Source: Acinetobacter ursingii DSM 16037 = CIP 107286
GTDB lineage: Bacteria > Pseudomonadota > Gammaproteobacteria > Pseudomonadales > Moraxellaceae
Assembly (NCBI RefSeq): GCF_000368825.1
Contig: NZ_KB849716.1
Span: 266,461-330,460, forward strand
DNA: 64,000 nucleotides
Direction: 5' to 3'
Both the position numbers and the translations under genes were made by a program. Shown here piece by piece: positions 19,428-29,287 of the stretch (positions within the stretch are counted from its first letter, which is position 1; every line of letters starts with the position of its first letter). The notes beneath the pieces are model-generated. The model was not told the origin of the DNA. It saw only the letters and a list, made by a program, of their open reading frames with translations, and did no database searches.

Positions 19428-19874
19428 GTGGACGTTATCTTATTACAACGCATTAAGAACCTAGGTAAACTTGGTGACAAAGTATCAGTTAAAGCTGGTT
19501 TTGGCCGTAACTACTTGATCCCTCAGGGTAAAGCTGTTGCTGCTACTGAAGCAAACACTGCTGCTTTCGAAGCTCGTCGCGCTGAACTTGAGAAGCAAGA
19601 AGCTGAAGTATTAGCTGCTGCTCAATCACGTGCTGATCAATTGAACGAAGTGAATATCGTCATTACTGCGAAAGCGGGTGATGAAGGTAAACTATTTGGT
19701 TCTATCGGTACTCGTGACATCGCTGACGCATTAACTAATGCTGGTCTTACTGTAGACCGTGCAGAAGTTCGTTTACCGAATGGTGCGCTTCGTCACACTG
19801 GTGAATTCAACATCGCAATCCAATTGCATCATGATGTTGTTGCAGAAGTTCTCGTTACTATCGTATCTGAGTAA
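19428..19874 (+). CDS. rplI: 50S ribosomal protein L9
   Basis: The 148-residue L9 begins with GTG ([17 protein letters not shown]), then [13 protein letters not shown], a long connecting helix and a C-terminal domain. The GTG start is fixed by homology and by the preceding GAGGTGAG. Last gene of the S6-S18-L9 operon. Confidence 0.98.
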   Translation: MDVILLQRIKNLGKLGDKVSVKAGFGRNYLIPQGKAVAATEANTAAFEARRAELEKQEAEVLAAAQSRADQLNEVNIVITAKAGDEGKLFGSIGTRDIADALTNAGLTVDRAEVRLPNGALRHTGEFNIAIQLHHDVVAEVLVTIVSE

Positions 19875-19884
19875 TTTTTGTAAG

Positions 19885-19918
19885 AAAAAAGAGCATGCCT
19901 TTGCATGCTCTTTTTTTA
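19885..19918 (+). terminator. intrinsic terminator of the ribosomal protein operon
   Basis: GAGCATGC-CTTT-GCATGCTC (19891-19910) followed by a run of T. Confidence 0.95.
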
Positions 19919-20247
19919 TTGTTCATTAATTTCTAAATAAATCTGATTTTATCTAAACTTGAAAAGCATAATAACAACTACTACTCAAGCAATACTCTAA
20001 AATTAAAGCCTGCTTTGAAAGTATTCAGTAATGCATTGTAAAGCATAGAAAGTTATTTATATCTGAGTATAGAGTTTGCAGAGAGCGATAAGTTGCATCG
20101 ATATCCTCTGATTCTAAACGATGAAATGCCCAATGAAATTCATCAGGCATTTTTGTTTGAACTACTAAAAATCAAGTATCAATATAAAGTCCACACAACA
20201 ATATGCACCAATTCATTTTTAATGTGCACTACCCAACCCAGTGAGTT
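19919..20247. other. gene-free region with an orphan terminator
   Basis: About 330 bases without a credible open frame lie between convergent rplI and the VWA gene. A hairpin AAATGCC...GGCATTTTT at 20124-20154 is oriented to end rightward transcription, although no rightward gene precedes it after the rplI terminator. A short unannotated RNA is possible. Confidence 0.4.
20124..20154 (+). terminator. orphan terminator-like hairpin
   Basis: AAATGCC (20124-20130) pairs with GGCATTT (20146-20152), enclosing a second small stem (ATGA/TCAT), then TT. It could alternatively serve the leftward VWA gene, but the T run is on the rightward side. Confidence 0.5.
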
Positions 20248-21435
20248 TTAACGCGATAAATAACGCGTTAGATCTTCAACTCCTTTTAAAGTCATCGGGT
20301 ACATATGATCATCAAAGATTTGCTTAATTAAGCTGATAGTTTGTGTGTAATGCCAATAATTTTCTTCTTCTGGATTTAGCCATGCAGTCTTATCAAAATG
20401 CTGGCGCAAACGAAGCAACCAAACCTCACCTGCTTCATCATTCATATATTCAACTGAACCACCTGCCGAACGTAGTTCATAAGGTGCCATACTGGCATCG
20501 CCAACCACAATCACACGGTAATCGCGTCCATATTTATGAAATAGATCCCATGTTTCCAAACGACTTGCTTGTCGACGATGATTATCTTTCCAAACATAAT
20601 CGTACAGACAGTTATGAAAATAGAAGTATTCCAGTGTTTTAAATTCAGTTTTGGCAGCACTAAAAAGTTTTTCGCATTGTGCGATATAAGAGTCCATCGA
20701 GCCGCCAACATCGAAAAGCATCAGCACTTTAACACGGTTACGTCTTTCAGGAACTAATTGTACATCCAATATGCCCTGCTTTGCTGTTTCACGGATTGTA
20801 CCATCAACATCAAGTTCTTCCGCTGCACCTTGACGTGCAAATTTGCGTAAACGGCGTAAAGCCAGTTGCATCTGACGTGTTCCCAAAATCTGTTCATCGT
20901 CCAGATTTTGATATTTCCGTTGTTCCCAGACTTTAACTGCTGAACGTTTTCGACCAGGCCCACCAATCCGCACGCCTTCAGGATGATCCCCAAACGCACC
21001 AAAAGGCGACGTACCACCTGTACCAATCATTCGATTGCCACCCTGATGCTTTTTATGCTGCTCCCGTAAACGTTCTTCCAGCATTTTCATCAGTTCTTCC
21101 AAAGAACCTGCTTTTTGTAACGCAGCTCTTTGTTCAGGAGTCAGATGTTTTTCAAGCAGTTCTAAATCTAGCCAATCTTTTGGAATCTTCTGAACTTGTT
21201 TAAGCAACTCATCCAGATCAAAGGTTTCTATACCTTCAAAATAGTCCTTGATGGCACGATCAAATTTATCAAAGAAACGCTCATCTTTGACTAAAATGGT
21301 TTTCGCAAGTTGATAAAATTCATTCTGATCTGCAAAGACCAGTCCTTCAGCGACAGCCTGATTTAAATCAATGAGTTCACGCGTCGTGACAGGAACGCCA
21401 TATTTTCTGAGGGTATAAAACAGCCGCACAAACAT
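20248..21435 (-). CDS. VWA domain protein (CoxE-like)
   Basis: This 395-residue protein belongs to the CoxE-like VWA family that pairs with MoxR ATPases. The metal-ion-dependent adhesion motif appears as LFDVGGSMDSYI (the standard form is DxSxS; the first Ser is Gly here, a variant I recall from related gammaproteobacterial proteins). It is followed by EYFYFHNCLYDYVWKDN and VVGDASMAPYEL. Such pairs act as chaperones that assemble or activate protein complexes; the client is unknown. The gene lies 12 bases after the moxR gene. Confidence 0.85.
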   Translation of the reverse strand: MFVRLFYTLRKYGVPVTTRELIDLNQAVAEGLVFADQNEFYQLAKTILVKDERFFDKFDRAIKDYFEGIETFDLDELLKQVQKIPKDWLDLELLEKHLTPEQRAALQKAGSLEELMKMLEERLREQHKKHQGGNRMIGTGGTSPFGAFGDHPEGVRIGGPGRKRSAVKVWEQRKYQNLDDEQILGTRQMQLALRRLRKFARQGAAEELDVDGTIRETAKQGILDVQLVPERRNRVKVLMLFDVGGSMDSYIAQCEKLFSAAKTEFKTLEYFYFHNCLYDYVWKDNHRRQASRLETWDLFHKYGRDYRVIVVGDASMAPYELRSAGGSVEYMNDEAGEVWLLRLRQHFDKTAWLNPEEENYWHYTQTISLIKQIFDDHMYPMTLKGVEDLTRYLSR

Positions 21436-21447
21436 AAGCGACCACCC

Positions 21448-22299
21448 TTAACGACGTGACATAAATGCGAGTCGTTCTAACAGTTGCACATCTTGTTCGT
21501 TTTTAATCAATGCACCATACAGCGGCGGAATGGCTTTAGATTTATCATGATTACGCAGCACATCTTCTGGCATATCATCGGCCATCAGCAAACTTAACCA
21601 ATCAATCAATTCAGATGTCGATGGTGGTTTTTTTAAATTTGGTACCTGACGTAATTTAAAGAAAATTTGTAATGCTTCACTCACCAGTGTCGTTGAAATT
21701 TTTGGAAAATGTACCGCAATAATTTCACGCATGGTCGCTTCATCAGGAAACTCAATATAATGAAAGAAACAACGACGCAAAAAAGCATCTGGCAATTCTT
21801 TTTCATTATTTGAAGTAATGATCACAATCGGGCGCTGAATAGCGGTAATCGTTTCCCCTGTTTCATAAACATAAAACGACATTTTATCCAGTTCATGTAA
21901 CAAGTCATTTGGAAACTCGATATCTGCTTTATCAATTTCATCAATCAATAAAACACAGCGCTCTTCACTGGTAAACGCCTCCCACAATTTCCCAGGTTTA
22001 ATATAGTTTTTAATATCATAAACCCGATCATCACCTAACTGGCTATCACGTAAACGCGATACAGCATCGTATTCATATAAACCCTGTTGCGCTTTGGTCG
22101 TGGACTTAATGTGCCATGTAATCAGTTTTAAACCCAAACTTTCAGCGACTTGTTCTGCAAGTAATGTTTTACCTGTACCCGGCTCACCTTTGACCAATAA
22201 TGGTTTTTGTAGCGCACGTGCAGCTTTAACAGCAAGTTTTAAGCTATCCGTTGCGATGTACTGATCTGTACCCGAGAAATGTTGTGAATCAACAGCCAT
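21448..22299 (-). CDS. MoxR-family AAA+ ATPase
   Basis: This 283-residue MoxR-type AAA+ ATPase has Walker A GEPGTGKTLLAEQVAESLG near residue 40, Walker B VLLIDEIDKAD, sensor 1 (IITSNNEKELPDAFLRRC) and the arginine finger. It is translated just before the VWA partner. No substrate is evident from the neighbourhood. Confidence 0.93.
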   Translation of the reverse strand: MAVDSQHFSGTDQYIATDSLKLAVKAARALQKPLLVKGEPGTGKTLLAEQVAESLGLKLITWHIKSTTKAQQGLYEYDAVSRLRDSQLGDDRVYDIKNYIKPGKLWEAFTSEERCVLLIDEIDKADIEFPNDLLHELDKMSFYVYETGETITAIQRPIVIITSNNEKELPDAFLRRCFFHYIEFPDEATMREIIAVHFPKISTTLVSEALQIFFKLRQVPNLKKPPSTSELIDWLSLLMADDMPEDVLRNHDKSKAIPPLYGALIKNEQDVQLLERLAFMSRR

Positions 22300-22321
22300 C
22301 TTATAACCTTTATTTTTTTAC

Positions 22322-22723
22322 TTAAATGGACGCGCGACTTTCATCAGAAGCCACTTTGTTCATGCGATATTTCGACCACAAATAGCCCACAATTAACCCC
22401 ACCCCAATGACCAAAAGAATAAGCGATACATTCGCCCATATCAGTGTTTGCTCTTTGGTTAAAACACCAAATAACACCCCAAAAATAGCAGGTGCGATTT
22501 CTGCATTTGCACCATCAGAAACAGTCGGTGTCGCTAAAATTGCAAAAAGAACGATCCAACTAATTCCACCCAAGAGATGAGGAAGTCGTTTTGCCACACC
22601 ATACCAACACCATAAGACAATAATGGTTCCCACGACATAGACTGTCACAGCAATACTATCTTCTGGAACTGAATCAAGTGAGGACAACAGGCCGTTCCAT
22701 ATTGCACTGAGTTGATCAAGCAC
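22322..22723 (-). CDS. small four-helix membrane protein, unknown function
   Basis: These 133 residues carry four predicted membrane segments: roughly residues 24-44, 50-65, 76-95 and 97-117. I do not recognise a family. It lies 22 bases upstream of the moxR gene on the same strand and its start overlaps the ycgL stop by 8 bases, so it is probably expressed with both. It could be a membrane partner of the MoxR/VWA pair, which is inference from position only. Confidence 0.75.
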   Translation of the reverse strand: MLDQLSAIWNGLLSSLDSVPEDSIAVTVYVVGTIIVLWCWYGVAKRLPHLLGGISWIVLFAILATPTVSDGANAEIAPAIFGVLFGVLTKEQTLIWANVSLILLVIGVGLIVGYLWSKYRMNKVASDESRASI

Positions 22724-23021
22724 CTCTTAACCCCTCTGGTTCATCGGTTGGATTGATAAATCCTTCTGGTGGCATTTGAATAAAAAAGCCAGTGGTTTGT
22801 AGTGAATCCATCACATGTAACACGTTGACACGCGCCAGTTTTCGTGACTGAGAAAGTTCAAGATGCATGACAAATGTTGGTCGACCAAAAGCCTGACGGA
22901 TCGTTTCAGGAACATTTTCTAAAGGATCTTTTCCTTCGACATCATCATTTGGATAGTCTGGACGAGCAATATAAATGTACATTTCATCTTTTTTGCTCGA
23001 TCTATAAATATCACAGTGCAT
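22716..23021 (-). CDS. ycgL: YcgL domain protein
   Basis: This 101-residue protein fits the YcgL family: [20 protein letters not shown] at the N terminus, [23 protein letters not shown] mid-protein and MPPEGFINP near the end. The biochemical function of YcgL is not established. As in many gammaproteobacteria it lies next to rnd, 111 bases downstream of it, and overlaps the following membrane protein gene by 8 bases. Confidence 0.92.
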   Translation of the reverse strand: MHCDIYRSSKKDEMYIYIARPDYPNDDVEGKDPLENVPETIRQAFGRPTFVMHLELSQSRKLARVNVLHVMDSLQTTGFFIQMPPEGFINPTDEPEGLRGA

Positions 23022-23132
23022 ATTTTACTTAACTCTCATCACTTGCTAAAAAGCATACATCAAAAATTCGGTGGCGACATTAGCGAATCGTAACCCAACA
23101 GTCGTCCTGAAAGATCATTTGGCTCTCAAGAC

Positions 23133-24275
23133 TTATCGCGCTACCTGCATTTGGTTCATTAAAAAATCTTCATCTTCACGCAGAATCTGGATCAGGGGCT
23201 GGGTTAATCGTTCATAACGCCAGCCGAGTAAATATTCTGGTAAATCTTGCTCATCCCCATGAAAAACAACGTGTTGATACAGTGCATTCATCCATTTTTT
23301 ACGCAGTAGAACTTCTTTGGGAATTTCGGTCGTATCCACCACGTTTTGAATCAATTGTTGCATTTTCATGCTGACATTTTCTGAGCATTGTTTAATGGGT
23401 CGTGCCAAACGTAATGGCCATTCATTTTCTAGTGGCAGAAATTTAAGCAAATCCAGAATCGTTTTGCCATGTTCCCGAATAATATTTGGGCGAATATCTT
23501 TAATATGGGATAATTGGAAATTATTTTTTGGATTTTTCTCTACCAAATCAATCATGCTTGAATTTTTTAAAATAAAACTACGCGGCTGATTCAAGGCTTT
23601 AATCAGTTGTTCACGCCAGACACTAAGCTGCTGTAATTGCATCAATTGTTTACGTGAGTGACGATAATTTCCAATATCAGTATAAAGTAGATGAACAGGC
23701 GTTTCTCTGGCAATTTCTTTGGTTAGACTTTGACAATCTTCGAGTACAAAATCATATTTATTTTTTTGTTGTAATTGCGCTTTAAGCTGATCTGAAAGCT
23801 GAAACAAATAAATGACATCATTGGCTGCATAATTGAGTTGTTCAGTCGTTAAAGGCCGTGCCAACCAGTCTGAACGAGTCTGATCTTTGTCAATTTCAAT
23901 ATCTAAAATTAATTTCAGGGCATTTTGATAGCTGACCTGTAAACCATGCCCTAAAAATGACAAAGCAACTTGTGTATCAAATACATTTTCCAACACATCT
24001 TGCTGAGCATAATGATAAATCAGATCAATATCTTCACCACAAGCATGGAAAATATTTTGCTTGGCAAGATAGAGTTTATTCCAAAAAGGCGTTAAATCCA
24101 GAGCAGCACCATCGAGTAAATAGATTTGCTCATTCACATTAATCTGGAATACACCCAACTTTGGCCAAAGCGTATCAACTTTAATAAATTCGGTGTCCAA
24201 AGCATACTCTGGATATTGATCCATTTGCTGAAGAACGTGAGCAAAATCATCTTGCTGCTGAATAAAATGAAACAT
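23133..24275 (-). CDS. rnd: ribonuclease D
   Basis: RNase D is a 3'-5' exoribonuclease that trims tRNA precursors. The DEDDy motifs are visible: YALDTEFIKVDT (Exo I), GEDIDLIYHY (Exo II) and the Exo III tyrosine motif LNYAANDVIYLFQL. C-terminal HRDC-like helices follow. The start is ATG 24275; an upstream TTG (24293) is in frame but unlikely. The protein is 380 residues, normal for the family. Confidence 0.95.
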   Translation of the reverse strand: MFHFIQQQDDFAHVLQQMDQYPEYALDTEFIKVDTLWPKLGVFQINVNEQIYLLDGAALDLTPFWNKLYLAKQNIFHACGEDIDLIYHYAQQDVLENVFDTQVALSFLGHGLQVSYQNALKLILDIEIDKDQTRSDWLARPLTTEQLNYAANDVIYLFQLSDQLKAQLQQKNKYDFVLEDCQSLTKEIARETPVHLLYTDIGNYRHSRKQLMQLQQLSVWREQLIKALNQPRSFILKNSSMIDLVEKNPKNNFQLSHIKDIRPNIIREHGKTILDLLKFLPLENEWPLRLARPIKQCSENVSMKMQQLIQNVVDTTEIPKEVLLRKKWMNALYQHVVFHGDEQDLPEYLLGWRYERLTQPLIQILREDEDFLMNQMQVAR

Positions 24276-24528
24276 GTTTTCTCGATTTAACAACTAGCGC
24301 AGTTAACTGCGTCTGTATATATAACACTACAATTTGAGAATATTCTAGCCAAAACGTTATTAATGCTTTATTTTTTGAACGAAATTATCATTATATTTTT
24401 TAATTAACTTTTTAAGCCCTTTCTCTCTCAAATAAATTTCAGTTTTGTATCGCTTTACAACATGAAGAATCAATCCAGAGTCTGGTTTAATTTGAACTTA
24501 AAAGCTAAAAGTATGAAACAAGAATGCC

Positions 24529-25125
24529 TCATTTCATACGCATACGATTATGAACGGCCTGACTTAAAGTATGGCTATCGACATATTCAAGTTCACCACC
24601 TTGCGGTACGCCTTGAGCAATACGCGTCATATTCAGTGGTAAGTGCTTGGTAGCTTCTACCAGATAATGCGCGGTTGCCTGACCTTCTACAGTCGCATTG
24701 GTCGCCAAAATCACTTCTTCAATCTGCCCTTCACTTAGACGCTGAATCAGATAAGGAATGCCGATTTCTTCGGGACCAATGCCATCAAGTGGAGATAAAT
24801 GCCCACCCAATACATGGTATTTCCCACGGAAACTACCGCTTTGCTCAATCGCCATGACATCGGCTGGAGATTCAACCACACACAACAATTGTTGATCACG
24901 ATCATTGGAAAGACAAATATCACAAATTTCATTTTCAGTCAGAGAATGACATATTTTACATTCATGAATATGCGAAGAGGCTTCATGTAAAGCGTGTGCC
25001 AAACCAAAAGCACCTTCACGATTTTTCATCAGTAAATGTAATGCCATACGTTGAGCCGATTTCGGCCCAACGCTGGGTAAAACTCGTAATGCTTGAACAA
25101 GTTGTTCAAATCGATCACTAAACAC
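24529..25125 (-). CDS. recR: recombination mediator RecR
   Basis: RecR of 198 residues: helix-hairpin-helix region VLPSVGPKSAQRMALHLL, a four-Cys zinc motif (CKICHSLTENEICDIC), then a Toprim domain (LCVVESPADVMAIEQSG). It acts with RecF and RecO to load RecA. It follows ybaB by 24 bases, the usual ybaB-recR pair. Confidence 0.98.
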   Translation of the reverse strand: MFSDRFEQLVQALRVLPSVGPKSAQRMALHLLMKNREGAFGLAHALHEASSHIHECKICHSLTENEICDICLSNDRDQQLLCVVESPADVMAIEQSGSFRGKYHVLGGHLSPLDGIGPEEIGIPYLIQRLSEGQIEEVILATNATVEGQATAHYLVEATKHLPLNMTRIAQGVPQGGELEYVDSHTLSQAVHNRMRMK

Positions 25126-25149
25126 AGATATTCCTCTGATAAAATCGGC

Positions 25150-25479
25150 TTAGAACATACCTGCTAAGCCAGGAGGTAAACCCATGCCTGAGTTTGCACT
25201 TTTCATTTTTTCATCCGCAACCAATTCTGCCTGACGAACGGCATCATTTACTGCGGCAGCAATTAAGTCTTCAATCATATCTGGTTCGTCTTGAAGTAAA
25301 TCAGGACTGATTTCAACACGTTTAACCACAAAGCGACCCGTCATGGTTACTTTGACCAAACCGCCGCCTGCTTCTGCTTTAACCTCAGTATTAGCCAACT
25401 CTTCTTTTGCCTTTTTGGCATTGGCTTCCATATCTTTTTGCATGCGTTGTGCTTGCTGCATGAGCATATTAATGTTCAT
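25150..25479 (-). CDS. ybaB: YbaB/EbfC nucleoid-associated protein
   Basis: This 109-residue DNA-binding protein has the family signature [24 protein letters not shown] and the central [21 protein letters not shown]. It starts at ATG 25479 with GGAG upstream. It is co-transcribed with recR. Confidence 0.97.
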   Translation of the reverse strand: MNINMLMQQAQRMQKDMEANAKKAKEELANTEVKAEAGGGLVKVTMTGRFVVKRVEISPDLLQDEPDMIEDLIAAAVNDAVRQAELVADEKMKSANSGMGLPPGLAGMF

Positions 25480-25513
25480 AAATTTTTCTCCAAAAGATTT
25501 AAAACTAATAAGT

Positions 25514-26704
25514 TCAAATTAAAGCTAAACCACGTTCAATATCGCGAATAATATCTGAAATATTTTCAATTCCTACAGAAACTCGAATTAAGCCTTCCTG
25601 TATGCCTGCTGCCTGCTTTGCTTCAGGTGACAATTTACCATGAGTCGTCGTGGCAGGATGGGTAATTGTTGATTTTACATCGCCAAGATTACCTGTAATC
25701 GAGATAAACTGAGTATTATCGATGACTTTCCACGCGCCTTCACGACCGCTTTTTACTACGAAAGAGACAATACCACCAAAGCCATTTTGTTGTTTGGCTG
25801 CACGCTCATGACCAATATGTTCAGGCAAACCCGCATAATACACTTTTTCAACTTTGTCGTGCTGATTAAGCCATTCAGCAAGCTGTTGCGCATTTTCACA
25901 GTGTGCTTTCATTCTTAAACGTAAAGTTTCCAGACCTTTTAAGAACACCCAAGCATTAAATGGACTCATCGATGGGCCCAGTGTACGCACCACACCAAAT
26001 ACTTCTTCGAGTAACTTATGGTTGCCTGTCACAGCACCACCTAAAGCTCGACCCTGTCCATCCAGATATTTAGTGGCTGAATAAACCACCAAATCTGCAC
26101 CCAATTTTAAAGGTTGCTGCAAAACTGGCGTACAAAAACTGTTATCCACTACTAACATTGCATTTTGAGCATGAGCAATATCGGCCAAGAGTGGAATATC
26201 AGCAATTTCAGCCAAAGGGTTGGATGGCGACTCGATAAACAAAATTTTGGTTTCTGGGCGCATCGCATTTTTCCATGCATCCAGATCATTTAAATCGACA
26301 AAGGTGACATCAACACCAAACTTTGCGATATATTTTTCAAATAATGCCACGATTGAGCCAAAAACGGCACGAGAACAAATGACATGATCCCCTGCTTTTA
26401 AAAAAGCCATGCAAACAGATAAAATGGCACCCATACCAGAACTCGTCGCAACTGCACGTTCAGCTCCATCCATTGCAGCAAGACGTTTTTCAAACATGGC
26501 CACGGTTGGATTGGTAAAACGAGAATAGATATTTCCCGCCACTTCGCCAGAAAACTTGGCAGCCGCTTCTGCTGCATTTTCATATACGAAAGACGAGGTC
26601 AGAAAAATAGGTTCAGCATGTTCACCTTCAAAACTACGGGTATGCCCTGTACGGATTGCAAGAGTATCTAACTGGTATTCTAATTCATCGTTTTGGCTAT
26701 GCAT
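25514..26704 (-). CDS. metZ: O-succinylhomoserine sulfhydrylase
   Basis: This 396-residue enzyme of the Cys/Met-metabolism PLP family carries the PLP lysine in [20 protein letters not shown] and the N-terminal [24 protein letters not shown]. It resembles pseudomonad MetZ, which makes homocysteine from O-succinylhomoserine and sulfide. A cystathionine gamma-synthase role cannot be excluded from sequence alone. It is divergent from the PhaC-like hydrolase. Confidence 0.88.
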   Translation of the reverse strand: MHSQNDELEYQLDTLAIRTGHTRSFEGEHAEPIFLTSSFVYENAAEAAAKFSGEVAGNIYSRFTNPTVAMFEKRLAAMDGAERAVATSSGMGAILSVCMAFLKAGDHVICSRAVFGSIVALFEKYIAKFGVDVTFVDLNDLDAWKNAMRPETKILFIESPSNPLAEIADIPLLADIAHAQNAMLVVDNSFCTPVLQQPLKLGADLVVYSATKYLDGQGRALGGAVTGNHKLLEEVFGVVRTLGPSMSPFNAWVFLKGLETLRLRMKAHCENAQQLAEWLNQHDKVEKVYYAGLPEHIGHERAAKQQNGFGGIVSFVVKSGREGAWKVIDNTQFISITGNLGDVKSTITHPATTTHGKLSPEAKQAAGIQEGLIRVSVGIENISDIIRDIERGLALI

Positions 26705-26838
26705 TGCTTTGTTCTCAGTCTAAAGACCGCTCAAGTGGAAAAACTGCCAACATTTTGAGCTTCTACGGTATTTAAGGTCAAGGTAAAAGATCAAATTATC
26801 GCTTAGACTTCATCCAAACTTTTTTGGATCTGAGAAAT

Positions 26839-27945
26839 ATGCAACGAATGGAATCATTCAAATCACTTATCCATCATCAGCAAATCAAACTTAAACATCT
26901 TTCAGCGCGTCTTTTTCATGAAGAATCTCTGGTTTTATCACAAACAACACCCTATCAAGTGATTGCAGAGTTTGGGCAGACGCGAGTTCGTTATTATGCA
27001 GCAGCCGAAAAATCTTATAAAGAACCCTTAGTTTTTGTTGCACCTTTGGCGATTAATATGGCGATTTATGATCTTTATCCTTATCGCTCACTGATTCAAT
27101 ACTTTCAAAAACATGGTTTTGATGTCTATCTGGTAGATTGGGGTCGTTTAACTTATCAAGATCGTCATCTCAATTTTTTATCTTTTGTCAGTAAAGCACT
27201 GCCTGAATATATTCAAGTGATTCGTGAACATTCTCAAAGTGATCAAATTTCACTGCATGGTTGGAGTATGGCGGGTATTTTTGTGTTGTTATACAGTGCG
27301 CTCAATCAGCCAAATTACGTTAAAAATTTGATTGTTTTAGGAAGCCCAATTGATAGTTATGCATCTGGACGCATTGGTAAACTTTATCAATTTATGCATA
27401 AAACTATCGATCGACATAAAAAATTACAGCAACGAATTTATAACGGACTACCCAAACGCTTAATTCACACCCCAGGAATTTTAAATGCGTTGGGTTTTAA
27501 AATTCTTGATCCGAAAGGCTGGATTGATGGTCATATACAACTTTTAAAAAACCTTGAAAATAAAAAACTGGTGCAGGAACATGCCACACTCGGTAATTTT
27601 TTAAATAATATGATCGATTATCCAGGTGGAATTAATCAGGACATGTTATTTAATGTCTGGCTACAAAATCCTCTTAAAAAAGGCATTATTCATCTTAAAG
27701 ATCAAGTTATTGAATTAAAAAATATTCGATCATCATTGTTGGTGGGTGCAGGTCGTAGTGATCAATTGGTTACAGCAGATGCTGTAAAACCCCTCACCCA
27801 ATTGACAAATAGTAGTGATGTCACGTTTACTCTAATTCCCGGTGGGCATTTAGGACTCATGTCCAGTCAGGCCAGTTCCGATGAGTTTTGGCCCATATTT
27901 AAAGATTGGCTCACACAACGTTCAACGCAGATAACAAAAGAGTAG
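26839..27945 (+). CDS. PhaC-like alpha/beta hydrolase
   Basis: This roughly 368-residue protein resembles class III polyhydroxyalkanoate synthase subunit PhaC in size and in segments such as PLVFVAPLAINMAIYDLYP, FDVYLVDWGR and PGGHLGLMSS. But the nucleophile elbow reads HGWSMAG, with Ser where true PhaC synthases have Cys. Asp (GAGRSDQLV) and His complete a hydrolase triad. It is more likely an esterase/acyltransferase of the PhaC superfamily than a polymerase. The start is ATG 26839; an in-frame TTG lies at 26824. The next gene starts 3 bases after it. Confidence 0.75.
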   Translation: MQRMESFKSLIHHQQIKLKHLSARLFHEESLVLSQTTPYQVIAEFGQTRVRYYAAAEKSYKEPLVFVAPLAINMAIYDLYPYRSLIQYFQKHGFDVYLVDWGRLTYQDRHLNFLSFVSKALPEYIQVIREHSQSDQISLHGWSMAGIFVLLYSALNQPNYVKNLIVLGSPIDSYASGRIGKLYQFMHKTIDRHKKLQQRIYNGLPKRLIHTPGILNALGFKILDPKGWIDGHIQLLKNLENKKLVQEHATLGNFLNNMIDYPGGINQDMLFNVWLQNPLKKGIIHLKDQVIELKNIRSSLLVGAGRSDQLVTADAVKPLTQLTNSSDVTFTLIPGGHLGLMSSQASSDEFWPIFKDWLTQRSTQITKE

Positions 27946-27948
27946 ATT

Positions 27949-28821
27949 ATGGTTCAATCAGTTGCATTTATTGGTCTTGGCGCGATGGGTTATCGCATGG
28001 CATCGCATTTACCCAAACATTTCGATACCGTGTATGTCTGGAATCGAAATATGGACAAAGCCAAACAACATGCAGCTACATATGGAACTCAAGCGGTTGA
28101 TTTAACGCAAGCGGTACAGGCAGACATCATTTTTTCATGTTTACCGACCAGTGCTGATGTCGAACATTTGATCAATAGTGTTCAATTAAAATCAGGCAGC
28201 ATTTGGGTCGACTGTACCAGTGGTGTGCCTGATTCAGCTCGTAAACTCGCTACACAACTCAAAACTGAAAATATTGATTTTTTAGATGCGCCTGTCAGCG
28301 GCCAAACCATTGGTGCAGATAATGCAACATTAACGGTTATGGTGGGTGGAGATCAGGCTGCTTTTGAACGTGCGTTGCCCGCTATTCAGGCATTTGGAAA
28401 ACTGATTAAACATGTCGGCACATCAGGCGCAGGTTTTGCGGTAAAAGCGGTCAACAACATGTTACTCGCAGTTAATCTATGGTCTGTTGCTGAGGGCTTT
28501 ACCACACTGAAAGCGCATGGTGTCAATCTGACAGAAGCTATGGACTGCATTAACGCGTCAAGCGGAAAAAGTGGTGTGACCGAAACTGTATTGCCGCAAC
28601 GTATTTTGAATCGTAGTTTTCCTGTGACTTTTGGATTACCACTACTCGCTAAAGATACAGGTATTGCACTAGATCTGGTTCGTGATGCCAACTTACCAGC
28701 GCCAGTAATTGCTTTAGTACAGAGTCTAATTCAAGCTGCCAGTCTTACTGCTGAAGAAAATAGCGACTTCTCAGCTGCCATAAAAATGTATGAATCGTGG
28801 AGTAAAATTACACTAGAGTAA
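27949..28821 (+). CDS. NAD-dependent beta-hydroxyacid dehydrogenase
   Basis: This 290-residue member of the 3-hydroxyisobutyrate dehydrogenase family has FIGLGAMGYRMASHL at the N terminus, the substrate loop DAPVSGQTIGADNATLTVMVGG and the catalytic lysine region GFAVKAVNNMLLAVN. It may act as a 3-hydroxyisobutyrate or tartronate semialdehyde dehydrogenase; the substrate is not fixed. It is probably in an operon with the upstream hydrolase. Confidence 0.88.
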   Translation: MVQSVAFIGLGAMGYRMASHLPKHFDTVYVWNRNMDKAKQHAATYGTQAVDLTQAVQADIIFSCLPTSADVEHLINSVQLKSGSIWVDCTSGVPDSARKLATQLKTENIDFLDAPVSGQTIGADNATLTVMVGGDQAAFERALPAIQAFGKLIKHVGTSGAGFAVKAVNNMLLAVNLWSVAEGFTTLKAHGVNLTEAMDCINASSGKSGVTETVLPQRILNRSFPVTFGLPLLAKDTGIALDLVRDANLPAPVIALVQSLIQAASLTAEENSDFSAAIKMYESWSKITLE

Positions 28822-28905
28822 TGATTCAACATTGCTTTTTCCTGTAAAGCCCCTATATTTAGACATAGGTCGTTACATTTACACCGATGAAAAGAGGATA
28901 CCCTC

Positions 28906-29175
28906 ATGAATAAGTTCGCTGTTGCACTTTTTACTGGAATGATGACCCTTGCAGGTGTCTCAGTGCACGCTGCAACATCCGATCAAGAATGCAAAAAACT
29001 TCAGGATGACTCTAACCTCATCTATGCATCAAAAGGTTTTTGTTTTAAAGATCCAGAAGCTAAAGCTAAATATGGAAATGAAAACTGTCATACCACCAAA
29101 CCCAAATTTTCTGATAAAGAACAACAACGTCTTGACCAGATTGAACAGCGTCAGAAAGAGCTAAACTGTAAATAA
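28906..29175 (+). CDS. exported YARHG-domain protein
   Basis: This encodes 89 residues: a signal peptide (cleavage after SVHA, about residue 22), then a short domain LIYASKGFCFKDPEAKAKYGN resembling the YARHG motif of extracytoplasmic proteins. Three to four cysteines may form disulfides. A purine-rich AGAGG lies before the start. Role unknown; periplasmic by prediction. Confidence 0.75.
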   Translation: MNKFAVALFTGMMTLAGVSVHAATSDQECKKLQDDSNLIYASKGFCFKDPEAKAKYGNENCHTTKPKFSDKEQQRLDQIEQRQKELNCK

Positions 29176-29200
29176 TAAATTTCTTTGATCACTGATTAGT

Positions 29201-29249
29201 CCCTCTTTATTCTTTTCAAAAAAGGAATAAAGGGCTTATGAAAGAAATC
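29201..29249 (+). repeat. intergenic stem-loop with TTATGAAAGAAATC box, member D
   Basis: CCCTCTTTATTC (29201-29212) pairs with GAATAAAGGG (29225-29234), and CTTATGAAAGAAATC follows (29235-29249). The 14-base box TTATGAAAGAAATC is identical at 36194-36207, also directly after a stem-loop. It lies between the YARHG and HIT genes, which are both rightward. Confidence 0.55.
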
Positions 29250-29287
29250 AAATATCAAAATGTATTAGAGGTTTGAAGGATAATAAT

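Noticed and set aside
20248..21435. VWA protein with DVGGS instead of DxSxS as a broken metal site
   Set aside because: I recall the same DVGGSM form in related proteins, so it looks like a family variant rather than a defect.
24374..24392. Fur-like ATAATGATAAT on the minus strand before rnd
   Set aside because: Only one half of a Fur box is present and the downstream gene is RNase D, with no link to iron.
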